Position numbers and translations under genes: made by a program. Positions 34,416 to 42,662 of a DNA stretch of 64,000 nucleotides are shown in pieces. The DNA lies in assembly GCA_963809695.1 (NCBI GenBank), contig CAWEKI010000009.1, forward strand, positions 558,001 through 622,000. Direction: 5' to 3'. The number at the start of each line of letters is the position of its first letter. Position 1 is the first letter of the stretch. The notes beneath the pieces were generated by a model. That model searched no databases and had not been told where the DNA came from. It saw only the letters and a list, made by a program, of their open reading frames with translations. Source of the stretch: JAGDMJ01 sp963809695. Its GTDB lineage: Bacteria > Bacteroidota > Ignavibacteria > UBA10030 > UBA6906.

Positions 34416-36861
34416 TGAGTATGACCTCCAATTCGGCTTCTGTTTCCACGAGAACTTCCCGCGCCTTGCTCCCATCGAACGGCCCTACGATGCCCGCCGC
34501 TTCCAACTCATCGACCAGCCGCGCAGCGCGCGAATACCCGACCTTCAATCGTCGCTGGAGAAGCGACACCGAACCCTGCTGATGCCGGACGATCAGATGA
34601 GCCGCTTCCAAGAACAATTCATCCCTCTCATCGCTCCCTGTCCCGCCGCCAACCCGCTTCTTTTCCGCGATCGAGGGGAGCATGAAGGGCCGGGCATACC
34701 CCTGTTGTTTGCTGATGTGATCCACGACCGCGTCGACCTCATCGGGGGAGATGAATGCATTCTGAAGGCGGACCGGCTTGGGGCTCCCGCTCGGGAGGTA
34801 GAGCATGTCGCCGTTCCCCAGGAGCTGTTCTGCTCCATTCATGTCCAGGATCGTGCGCGAGTCGGTCTTCGAAGCCACCTGGTACGCGATGCGCGCAGGG
34901 AAGTTCGCCTTGATCACGCCGGTGATCACGTCCACCGACGGCCTCTGGGTGGCAACAATGAGATGGATTCCCACGGCGCGCGCCAGCTGCGCAAGGCGGG
35001 CGATCGGTTCCTCCACTTCGCGCGCCGCCGTGATCATCAAGTCGGCAAGCTCATCGATGACGACGATCAGATAGGGCATCTTCGAGTGGATTACCACATC
35101 GGTGTTCTTGAGCTTCCCGCTTTTCAACTTCTCGTTGTAGTCAGCAATGTTCCGCACCCCGGCATGGGACAGCCGATCATAGCGGTTCTCCATCTCAAAT
35201 TCCACGCCCTTCAGCGCCAGCACCGCGTTGTGGGGCGTGGTAATGATCTCTTCGTCCACATCGGGAGAAATGGCCAGGAAATGGTTCTTCAGCTTCCCGT
35301 ATTGCGCGAGCTCGATCTTCTTTGGATCCACGATGACCAGCTTGAGGGAGGACGGGTGCATCCGGTAGAGCAGGCTCGCCAGAATGGTGTTGATGCCAAC
35401 ACTTTTGCCGGAACCCGTCGAACCTGCAATGAGGAGATGGGGCATCTTGCTGAGGTCGTCGGTAAAGACCTCGCCCGCAATGGTCTTCCCCATTGCCAGG
35501 GGCAAGGCGGCCGCGGCATCCCGAAAGTTGTTGGAGTTGATCACGCTGCGCACCGTCACAAGAGAGCGGTGCGAGTTGGGGATCTCCACGCCGACGGCAG
35601 ATTTCCCGGGGATGGGGGCCATAATCCGGATGCCCTTTGCCGCAAGCTTGAGTGCGATGTCGTTCTCCAGGCTCACGATCCGGCTGATCTTGACGCCCGT
35701 AGCGGGGACGAGTTCATAGAGCGTCACGACGGGGCCCGGGGTGACGCTGACACTTTCCACCTCCACGTCGAACTCCAGCAGCGTATCGCGCAGGAGATCG
35801 GCATTTGCCTTCAGTTCCTCGTCGTCCACATTCTCTTTTCCCGGACGGGGCGCATCGAGCAGGTCGACGCCGGGAAAAACGTAGTCCAGATCTTCCGTCC
35901 CAAGTACCGACGCCTCTTCCACTTCTTCTCCCAGCTCCGCAGGGCCCTCGCCATCATCCGCGACAGCCCGGCGTTCGATCTTCATGGGCGGCCTGGCCTG
36001 GTTCATGCTCGCCGGGGGCCGCTGAACGATTCCTTCCAGCACTGCAGGTTCCGCAACCGGCTCCTCGAGCGGAGGTTTCGTGATTCTCACCGGAGCTCTG
36101 ACGGGAGCTCCTTCAATTTCCTCCCCGGCATCCCGGGGCACCTCGGCCGAACGGGAGGATGCCATCTGGGCCCGGTGGGATTGCCACGCATCACGTTTTC
36201 TCTCGAGCCAGTCCCAGGTCCGAAGCACGAGGTCCTTGATCCGCTCAATCGTTTGGTGGAGGTCAAGATCAACGGCAAGGACCACGGTGATCAGCATGCC
36301 TGCAAGGAGGACCACGGAGCCGCCGACACGTCCCAGGAGGCGCGCGAGCATGGAGGCGATGAAATACCCGACGGCGCCGCACCATTCGGAGCCGGGGCCT
36401 GCATCGATAAAGATAAGCCGGCTCATGCCGAACACCGCGGAGATGAGGAGGGCACCGACGACAGTGTAGTTGGTGATCTTCACTGCCCGTCCGAAATCCC
36501 GGCCGCGGAGGATGGTCCACCCCCAGAGCCCGAGCAGAAACGGAAGGGCGAAAACGCTATACCCGACGGTGTCTTTGATGAAGATATTGGAGAGATAGGC
36601 TCCCGCCAGACCCAGCGCGTTGTGCACCAGGTCGGCTTTCGCCCTGGCCTCGGCATCCGATGTGAGCGCCCTGAAAAGATCAGAAAATCGGACGCCCAGC
36701 CCCTCATCGGCCACATCGTACGAGACGAGCGCGATGAACAGCAGCAGAGCTCCCGCCATCATCAGAATGGAGACGACAGCCTTTTTCTGGCCGGAGCTTT
36801 TTCGCGTTTCCGCCCTTCGGGAGGAAGCAGACGCACTCCTGGTGCGATCCTGTGGAGCCAT
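34408..36861 (-). CDS. ftsK: DNA translocase FtsK
   Basis: Septum-located DNA pump that segregates chromosome dimers. The N-terminal ~200 residues hold about four membrane helices. A variable charged/proline linker spans about 220-330. The motor has Walker A AGSTGSGKSVGIN, Walker B VIDELADLM and HLIVATQRPSVDVITGVIKA. A C-terminal winged-helix gamma domain (LQRRLKVGYSRAARLVDEL) reads KOPS-type sequences. At 817 aa it is a short-linker FtsK/SpoIIIE. GAGG lies six bases before the ATG. It overlaps lolA by eight bases. Confidence 0.95.
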   Translation of the reverse strand: MAPQDRTRSASASSRRAETRKSSGQKKAVVSILMMAGALLLFIALVSYDVADEGLGVRFSDLFRALTSDAEARAKADLVHNALGLAGAYLSNIFIKDTVGYSVFALPFLLGLWGWTILRGRDFGRAVKITNYTVVGALLISAVFGMSRLIFIDAGPGSEWCGAVGYFIASMLARLLGRVGGSVVLLAGMLITVVLAVDLDLHQTIERIKDLVLRTWDWLERKRDAWQSHRAQMASSRSAEVPRDAGEEIEGAPVRAPVRITKPPLEEPVAEPAVLEGIVQRPPASMNQARPPMKIERRAVADDGEGPAELGEEVEEASVLGTEDLDYVFPGVDLLDAPRPGKENVDDEELKANADLLRDTLLEFDVEVESVSVTPGPVVTLYELVPATGVKISRIVSLENDIALKLAAKGIRIMAPIPGKSAVGVEIPNSHRSLVTVRSVINSNNFRDAAAALPLAMGKTIAGEVFTDDLSKMPHLLIAGSTGSGKSVGINTILASLLYRMHPSSLKLVIVDPKKIELAQYGKLKNHFLAISPDVDEEIITTPHNAVLALKGVEFEMENRYDRLSHAGVRNIADYNEKLKSGKLKNTDVVIHSKMPYLIVVIDELADLMITAAREVEEPIARLAQLARAVGIHLIVATQRPSVDVITGVIKANFPARIAYQVASKTDSRTILDMNGAEQLLGNGDMLYLPSGSPKPVRLQNAFISPDEVDAVVDHISKQQGYARPFMLPSIAEKKRVGGGTGSDERDELFLEAAHLIVRHQQGSVSLLQRRLKVGYSRAARLVDELEAAGIVGPFDGSKAREVLVETEAELEVILNE

Positions 36862-36877
36862 GCAGAACCTCGGCAGA

Positions 36878-37645
36878 TCATGAAGACGCTGCAGCCGGAG
36901 AGAGATCTCTTCTCTCCGCGTCGCGCTTCAACCTAATCATGTTCCCATCCAATTGCGGCAAAGCGGGAATCGAATCAACAGTTGCACAAATCTTCAGGTC
37001 ATCCTCAAAACCGATCTCCTGGAGGTACTTGCCATGCTCGGTGCTGCCCAGCAGTTTCAGGATGTTCTTCCCATGGCTGCGGTACAGGGTTTGTGCGGCG
37101 AGCGCCCCGTCCGAGAGCGTCACCGCGAGGGATTCATCCCTGGCAAGACTCTGGATCACCATGCCGGCGCAGACGGAGTCTTCGAGCGAAAACGCCCCGT
37201 TGGTCCCGGCACACGCCAGGATGACATCACGCGGGCGTTCCCGAAGGAAGCTGACCACCAGAGCCATGTTGACGAACCCACACACGACCATTTCGCGCGC
37301 ATAGCGGCCATTGACCAGCACCTGAGAGCCATTGGTCGAACTGAACACGATGGTCTTTCCCTTCACCTTCTCGGGAGTGTATTCGGCCGGCGAGTTGCCA
37401 AGGCTGAAACCCTGGATCATCCGCCCCCCTCGTTCTCCCGCAAGGAGAACGATGTCACCTGCAAGCTTGGAAGAGAGCTTCACAGCGGATTCCACCGTGG
37501 TGACCGGGATGATCTCGCGCGCGCCATTGTACAGGGCAGTGGCGATGGTGGTGCTTGCGCGAAGGACGTCAATGGCAACCACGGTCTTGTCGCGCAGCGC
37601 CACCTCATCGGCCTGGTGGGGTGTAAACGACAAATCAATTCGCAT
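36878..37645 (-). CDS. comB: 2-phosphosulfolactate phosphatase (ComB family)
   Basis: In archaea ComB hydrolyses 2-phosphosulfolactate in coenzyme M biosynthesis. In bacteria like this one the family is common and the physiological substrate is unclear. The 255 aa protein shows VVAIDVLRASTTIATALYNG, LLAGERGGRMIQGFSLGNSP and TIVFSSTNGSQVL, the family's conserved metal/phosphate loops. No other coenzyme M gene is present in the window. It lies between gcvT and ftsK with gaps of 12 and 16 bases. Confidence 0.87.
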   Translation of the reverse strand: MRIDLSFTPHQADEVALRDKTVVAIDVLRASTTIATALYNGAREIIPVTTVESAVKLSSKLAGDIVLLAGERGGRMIQGFSLGNSPAEYTPEKVKGKTIVFSSTNGSQVLVNGRYAREMVVCGFVNMALVVSFLRERPRDVILACAGTNGAFSLEDSVCAGMVIQSLARDESLAVTLSDGALAAQTLYRSHGKNILKLLGSTEHGKYLQEIGFEDDLKICATVDSIPALPQLDGNMIRLKRDAERRDLSPAAASS

Positions 37646-37657
37646 GAGCGGGACGCA

Positions 37658-38758
37658 TCATTTCTTTGAAAGAAACGGAACCGGCACCACAGTCGCAGGC
37701 ACCTCGTTGTTTCTGATGCAGATGCTGATCGCCGTGCCAAATTTCGCAAGCGGCGTCTCCACGTATCCCATACCGATGCCGCTCTCAAGCATGGGGGAGA
37801 ACATACCGGAGGTCACCGACCCGACAGGCCGTCCACCCGCGTGAATCGGATAGCCCTGCCTCGGGAACGCTTTTTCGTTCACCGAGAATCCCACGAGTTT
37901 TCTCTTCGGCCCCTCCTGCTTGGTCTTGAGGATCGGGTGCCGGCCGACGAACTCTCCCTTGTCCACCTTCGTGATCCACCCCAGGCCCGCCTCGATCGGA
38001 TTCGTCGTTTTGTCGATGTCATGTCCGTACAGGCAGAACCCCATCTCCAGTCGCAACGTGTCCCGCGCACCCAAGCCCACGGGTCCGATACCGAATTCCT
38101 TGCCGGCTTCCATAACGGCGTTCCAGAGCTTTTCCGAAGTCTTCACATCGGACGGGAAATAGATCTCAAAGCCGAGCTCTCCGGTGTATCCTGTCCTGGA
38201 GATCACCATGTCGACGCCGGCGAGCTTGTGCCGGATGAAATGATAATATTCGACCCTGGGGAGATCCGCCTGGGTCAGCTTGCGGAGCGTGTCGAGAGAG
38301 CGGGGGCCCTGGATGGCAAGCAGTGATATGTCATCGGTACGGTTCTTCAATTTGACGTCGCCGAACTGATGCGCTTCCAGCCACCCGATATCCTTCGCAA
38401 TGTTGGCCGCGTTGATCACCAGCATGTAGTGATCACCCATGTGGTAGACCAAGAGGTCATCGACGATCCCTCCGTCGTCGTAGCACATCGCGGAATACTG
38501 CACGCGCCCTTCGGAGAGCTTTGCGGCATCATTGGTGGTGGCGCGCTGGACGAATGCCAGTGCGTCGCGTCCCCACACTTCCACCTCTCCCATGTGCGAG
38601 ACATCGAAGACCCCCACGCGCTCGCGGACCCGCTTGTGTTCGTCAATGATGCCGGAATACTGGACGGGCATTTCATACCCGCCGAACTCGACGATCTTCG
38701 CTCCAAGGTTCCTATGGATGTCGTAAAACGCGGTACGTTTAAGGGGCGTTGTACTCAT
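37658..38758 (-). CDS. gcvT: Aminomethyltransferase (glycine cleavage T protein)
   Basis: Transfers the methylene group from the lipoylated H protein to tetrahydrofolate. The 366 aa protein has MPVQYSGIIDEHKRVRERVG, VFDVSHMGEVEVWG, the folate-contacting ISRTGYTGELGFEIYFPSD and GLGARDTLRLEMGFCLYGHD. Other gcv genes are not in the window. It follows rng by 17 bases and precedes comB by 12. No glycine riboswitch fits in the short gap. Confidence 0.95.
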   Translation of the reverse strand: MSTTPLKRTAFYDIHRNLGAKIVEFGGYEMPVQYSGIIDEHKRVRERVGVFDVSHMGEVEVWGRDALAFVQRATTNDAAKLSEGRVQYSAMCYDDGGIVDDLLVYHMGDHYMLVINAANIAKDIGWLEAHQFGDVKLKNRTDDISLLAIQGPRSLDTLRKLTQADLPRVEYYHFIRHKLAGVDMVISRTGYTGELGFEIYFPSDVKTSEKLWNAVMEAGKEFGIGPVGLGARDTLRLEMGFCLYGHDIDKTTNPIEAGLGWITKVDKGEFVGRHPILKTKQEGPKRKLVGFSVNEKAFPRQGYPIHAGGRPVGSVTSGMFSPMLESGIGMGYVETPLAKFGTAISICIRNNEVPATVVPVPFLSKK

Positions 38759-38775
38759 GGCAATGGCAATCGCGG

Positions 38776-40428
38776 CTACTTGTATTGATCGGTGATGTCC
38801 TTTCCCTGCTTGCGCGAGATGAACCGGAATTCGCCGACAGGGATTGAAGGATCGACTTCGAGCTTGACAAGCACAAAATACTTCAGCATGATCTTCCGGA
38901 GGCGGTTATAGGTGCCGTCCTTGAGGTGCATGGCCAGATCCGGATTCACCCGGAGCGTCAGCCGGAACTCTTTGGCCTCGGACTTGAACCGCCGTACCCA
39001 GCGTTCCAGCTGGTTCAGCGTTGTGGTCTTCGATCGCACGAGACCGGTACCGCCGCATGAAGGGCAGGGTTCGGTGAAACTATGAAGGATATTCTGGCGA
39101 ATGCGCTGGCGCGTGATCTGCACGAGGCCGAATTCGGTCATCGGGAGGACGGTCACCTTCGCGCGATCCTTCCGGAATTCCTTCTTGAGCTCCTCGTACA
39201 CCTTTCTCTTGTTCCGCTCGTCGTCGAGGTCGATGAAATCACACACGATGATGCCGCCGATGTCGCGAAGGCGAAGTTGCCGGCAGACCTCACGGGCGGC
39301 TTCCAGGTCCGTCCGCAACGAATTCTGTTCCTGTTCCTTCTTTGCCGCATAGCGTCCGCTGTTCACATCGATCACCACCATCGCCTCGGTGGGCTCGATG
39401 ATGATGTACCCGCCGCTCTTGAGCCAGACCTTGCGCGCGAGCGTCGTTTCGATCTCTTTCTCAATGCCGTAGACGTCGAAAATCGGCGCCTTGTCGCGAT
39501 GCAGCTCAATCTTGTCGAGCAGCTGGGAGGATGTGTACTTGATGTACGCCCGGATTTCGCGGTGAAGTTTCTTGGAATCGACGACCACACGGGAAACGTC
39601 ATTGGAGAACAGGTCCCGGATGACGCTGGACGTAGTGGACATATCCTTGTACACCAGGCAGGGAGCGTTTTCCGATTTGACCGTCTTCTCGATCTCCCGC
39701 CACGTCTTAATGAGATCTTCGAGGTCCTTTTGCAGCGCCTCGTCGTCGCGCCCTTCGGCGACGGTCCGGATGATTACGCCGAATCCTTCCGGCAGGATGC
39801 CCTGCACGATCTTGCGGAGGCGCCGTTTCTCCTTGAAACTATTGATCTTCTTGGAGATCCCCACCTTGCCGTCAAAAGGCAGGAGCACGAGGAACCGTCC
39901 CGCCAGGGACACCTCGGACGTAACCCGGACCCCTTTCTTGCCAACGGGTTCCTTGGTCACCTGGACAATGATTTCCTGCCCTTTGGTGAGCTGAATTTCT
40001 TTTTGTGGGGGATGGCCGTTGTCACGGCCGCGCGCGTGTGCGGGAGCGGGGTGTGACGCCTGCTCGGCGCCGTTATGCCCCTGTCGGGGAGCACCCACAG
40101 CGGTTTCGGCCGCCGCCTGGGCGGTCTCCGCCACGGAGCTTTTCTCTGCCTGGTCGTCCTCCTCCTCATCCTCCCCGATCATCGCCTGATATTCCTCAAG
40201 GCGGTTCCCGATGTCCGAAAAATGGAGGAAACCGTCCTGACTGAGCCCCAGATCGATGAAAGCCGCTTTAATTCCCGGCATCACCTTGGCAACCTTGCCA
40301 AGGTATATGTCGCCGACCATCTTTTCCTTGTTCGCGGTCTCGACAAAAAGCTCCGCGAGCCGTCCGTCCTCTGTGATGGCGATCCGTGTCTCGTTGGCCG
40401 CCGCGTTGATGATGATTTCTTTCTTCAT
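38776..40428 (-). CDS. rng: Ribonuclease E/G family protein
   Basis: Endoribonuclease for rRNA maturation and mRNA turnover. It has an N-terminal RNase H-like/S1 region from MKKEIIINAA (S1 includes GDIYLGKVAKVMPGIKAAFI). An unusual low-complexity insertion at about residues 85-143 (acidic, then Ala/Gln/His-rich) splits the S1 domain. The catalytic region has VVIDVNSGRY and CDFIDLDDERNK, and the Zn-link CPSCGGTG follows. The 550 aa length without the long RNase E scaffold suggests RNase G. It is the first gene of the run to holA. I start at 40428, where the conserved fold begins. Confidence 0.93.
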   Translation of the reverse strand: MKKEIIINAAANETRIAITEDGRLAELFVETANKEKMVGDIYLGKVAKVMPGIKAAFIDLGLSQDGFLHFSDIGNRLEEYQAMIGEDEEEDDQAEKSSVAETAQAAAETAVGAPRQGHNGAEQASHPAPAHARGRDNGHPPQKEIQLTKGQEIIVQVTKEPVGKKGVRVTSEVSLAGRFLVLLPFDGKVGISKKINSFKEKRRLRKIVQGILPEGFGVIIRTVAEGRDDEALQKDLEDLIKTWREIEKTVKSENAPCLVYKDMSTTSSVIRDLFSNDVSRVVVDSKKLHREIRAYIKYTSSQLLDKIELHRDKAPIFDVYGIEKEIETTLARKVWLKSGGYIIIEPTEAMVVIDVNSGRYAAKKEQEQNSLRTDLEAAREVCRQLRLRDIGGIIVCDFIDLDDERNKRKVYEELKKEFRKDRAKVTVLPMTEFGLVQITRQRIRQNILHSFTEPCPSCGGTGLVRSKTTTLNQLERWVRRFKSEAKEFRLTLRVNPDLAMHLKDGTYNRLRKIMLKYFVLVKLEVDPSIPVGEFRFISRKQGKDITDQYK

Positions 40429-40643
40429 ACCGTACCGATCGTTCCAACCTTTCTGCAATGGACTTGCGTTGGATGCTCCCGCAGCTTCGGAACGAATCAG
40501 GCAGGCTCTCGACCCAGTACGAGAGACACACTTTTGAAATCAATGACGCCTCCATCGTTTACCGAAACCTGGCAGCTGACAATTGTTTTTCACCCGTTCA
40601 CGGGGAATTTGGAGGAGCATGCCTGCAGGGAGAGGGAAAAAAA

Positions 40644-40743
40644 GAGGTCAAGCTCCCCTGCGTCACACCTTGGCTAACCGACCGTTGCTTCCTTCCGGAC
40701 CTGGCGGAGTTTGGTTACTTACAGTTGCGCAGGACTTGACCTC
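40644..40743 (-). ncRNA. ffs: Signal recognition particle RNA, bacterial small type (4.5S)
   Basis: The minus strand contains the invariant helix-8 core CCAGGTCCGGAAGGAAGCAA. Flanking arms pair, with GAGGTCAAG at the 5' end matching CTTGACCTC at the 3' end, giving a 100-base hairpin. Seven T follow the 3' end, a terminator-like tract. It lies 70 bases downstream of tRNA-Ala on the same strand and may share its promoter. The binding partner is Ffh. Confidence 0.93.
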
Positions 40744-40813
40744 AAAACCGGCGTTTGATGGATGCATGCGGGCAAATAATCCTCCGCCCGGAGTCTTGCA
40801 GAGGACAGGAGAG

Positions 40814-40886
40814 TGGAGCTGATCGGGTTCGAACCGACGACCTCCTCGTTGCGAACGAGGCGCTCTCCCAGCTGAGCTACAGCCCC
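40814..40886 (-). tRNA. tRNA-Ala, anticodon CGC
   Basis: The cloverleaf on the minus strand opens GGGGCTGTAGCTCAGCTGGG. The anticodon stem-loop is CCTCG-TTCGCAA-CGAGG with anticodon CGC. The T-arm contains GGTTCGAACC and the acceptor strand is CAGCTCC with discriminator A. The alanine identity pair G3-U70 is present. The 73-base form has no encoded CCA. Confidence 0.96.
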
Positions 40887-40925
40887 GTCTCTGCTCTTCC
40901 TCGCAAGATGTCCGAGAACGCTAGC

Positions 40926-40954
40926 AATATACGATATTCATCGAATACAATCAA
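40926..40954 (-). promoter_or_regulatory. Candidate promoter for tRNA-Ala and SRP RNA
   Basis: TTGATT, a 17-base spacer and TATATT lie about 40 bases upstream of the tRNA on the minus strand. It is divergent from, and closely spaced with, the hrcA promoter candidate. Confidence 0.55.
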
Positions 40955-40970
40955 CTTCGATGTGCCATCC

Positions 40971-40999
40971 TTGACAACCGTGACCGAAATGCGTATTTT
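40971..40999 (+). promoter_or_regulatory. Candidate promoter for the hrcA heat-shock operon
   Basis: Consensus TTGACA, a 17-base spacer and TATTTT. Transcription would start about 12 bases before the hrcA ATG, leaving almost no leader. I found no CIRCE inverted repeat (TTAGCACTC/GAGTGCTAA) here. Confidence 0.5.
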
Positions 41000-41018
41000 T
41001 CAATACTATTGGACGACT

Positions 41019-42068
41019 ATGGCTTCAGAATTAACAAATAGAGAAAAGACTGTCCTGCGCTACGTTGTGCGGGACTTTATCGAGACAGCCACTCCGATCG
41101 GGTCGCGTTATATCTCGAAGCGGCATGAGGATGTCCTGGGGCTGAGTTCGGCCTCAATCCGCAATGTCATGTCCGATCTCGAATATTTGGGCTATATTGG
41201 GCATCCACACACATCCGCAGGCAGGATCCCCACAGACCTCGGGTACCGATTCTACCTGGACAGCCTTATGGAACTGGAACAGCTCTCCCCCAGGGAAAAA
41301 CAGGATATCCGGAAGAATCTGGATTCTGCTGACGAAGCAGACCAGCTCTTGAAGGAATCGTCCCGCCTCCTTGGCAAGATTTCACGCCAGCTCTGCGTGG
41401 TCACTCCTCCCTACTTCAGCGAAGGGACCTTCGAAAAGTTGGAGTTGGTGCGGGTTGTGTCGAACCGGATAATCGTCATTATTTCCATCAAGTCCGGGCT
41501 CGTGCGCACGATCATGATGGAAGTCGCAAGTGAAATCCAGCCGGAGACGCTGGATGATATTGCACGCTCGCTGAACGAGCGGCTCTGCGGGCTTTCGCTC
41601 AACCAGATCCGAGACACGTTTGCCGAGCGGGTCAAGGACGTGCAGAACGAGGAAACCGGGCTCATCCGCCTCTTCATCGAATCGGTGGACAAGCTGTTTG
41701 TCCCCGCACGAACCGAACGGTTGCATATTGCCGGGGCGGGAAATGTGATCGAACAACCGGAGTTTACGAACCCTCAGGATTTTCGGAGTGTCATAGAGCT
41801 CATCAACAACGAAGAGATCATCATCCACGTTCTCGAAAAGCACAAGGGCAAGCCGACCGAGGTCACGGTGACCATCGGGGAAGAGAATGCGGATGAGAAA
41901 CTCAAGCCATACAGCGTGATCACGGCAGCGTATAGTGTCGGCGATGCCACCGGATCGATTGGCGTGATCGGGCCAAAACGGATGCTCTATCCCCGGATGA
42001 TCCCTCTCGTCGACTATGTAGCGAAGACCGTGTCGGAAATGTTTACCAATACTCATCAATCATCATAA
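41019..42068 (+). CDS. hrcA: Heat-inducible transcription repressor HrcA
   Basis: Repressor of chaperone operons through CIRCE operators. A winged-helix N-terminus (LTNREKTVLRYVVRDFIETA, PIGSRYISKRH, SSASIRNVMSDLEYLGYIGH, then PHTSAGRIPTDLGYRFYLD) leads to the GAF-like dimerisation domain. The 349 aa length is normal. I start at MASELTNREK (41019). An in-frame extension upstream runs across the promoter and the tRNA and is not coding. Its stop overlaps grpE as TAATG. Confidence 0.95.
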   Translation: MASELTNREKTVLRYVVRDFIETATPIGSRYISKRHEDVLGLSSASIRNVMSDLEYLGYIGHPHTSAGRIPTDLGYRFYLDSLMELEQLSPREKQDIRKNLDSADEADQLLKESSRLLGKISRQLCVVTPPYFSEGTFEKLELVRVVSNRIIVIISIKSGLVRTIMMEVASEIQPETLDDIARSLNERLCGLSLNQIRDTFAERVKDVQNEETGLIRLFIESVDKLFVPARTERLHIAGAGNVIEQPEFTNPQDFRSVIELINNEEIIIHVLEKHKGKPTEVTVTIGEENADEKLKPYSVITAAYSVGDATGSIGVIGPKRMLYPRMIPLVDYVAKTVSEMFTNTHQSS

Positions 42069-42658
42069 TGGCAGACGATATCAAAACCGAAGACGAGCAG
42101 CCACACGGGGGAAGTGTCGAGGAGAATGAGGGGGGAAACCAGATGGCAGCAGAGTTACAGCAGAAACTGGAGGAAGCAAAGGCGACCGCGGAGATGTGCA
42201 AAGATCAACTCCTCCGTAAGGCGGCAGAGTTTGAAAACTACAAGCGAAGGGTGGAAATCGACCAGGTCAATTTTGTCAAGACGGCGAACGAAAGCCTCAT
42301 CGGACTGCTCCTCCCGGTGCTGGATGACCTTACGCGCTCTTTGAAACTCGGAAAGGAACAAAAGAACTATGATGCATTCTTTAAGGGAGTCGAATTGATC
42401 CAAAACAAGTTTATGCAGGTCCTCGAGAACCAGGGGCTCTCGGCGTTTGATTCGCTCGGCAAGCCGTTCGATGTGGATCTACATGATGCTCTGCTGCAAG
42501 TCCCGCGCGAGGACGTCCCACCGAGCACCATCGTCGAGGAAGTAGAGCGGGGGTACAGGCTTTACGATCGGGTCCTGAGGCACGCCAAAGTGGTTGTGTC
42601 AGCTGAGCCAAAGGCCTCGGATGAATCGAAGAGCCGCGACCGGAACGACCACAGGTAG
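42068..42658 (+). CDS. grpE: Nucleotide exchange factor GrpE
   Basis: Releases ADP from DnaK. A long charged N-terminal helix/coiled coil (AAELQQKLEEAKATAEMCKD) leads to the core RKAAEFENYKRRVEIDQVNF, and the C-terminal beta domain ends with VEEVERGYRLYDRVLRHAKV, then VVS. 196 aa. The ATG overlaps the hrcA stop by one base. dnaJ follows after four bases. dnaK is not in the window. Confidence 0.95.
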   Translation: MADDIKTEDEQPHGGSVEENEGGNQMAAELQQKLEEAKATAEMCKDQLLRKAAEFENYKRRVEIDQVNFVKTANESLIGLLLPVLDDLTRSLKLGKEQKNYDAFFKGVELIQNKFMQVLENQGLSAFDSLGKPFDVDLHDALLQVPREDVPPSTIVEEVERGYRLYDRVLRHAKVVVSAEPKASDESKSRDRNDHR

Positions 42659-42662
42659 GGCC

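Noticed and set aside
34309..36936. Very long open frame antisense to ftsK
   Set aside because: ftsK in the opposite strand has clear domains; the antisense frame shows repetitive charged composition typical of GC-rich shadow frames.
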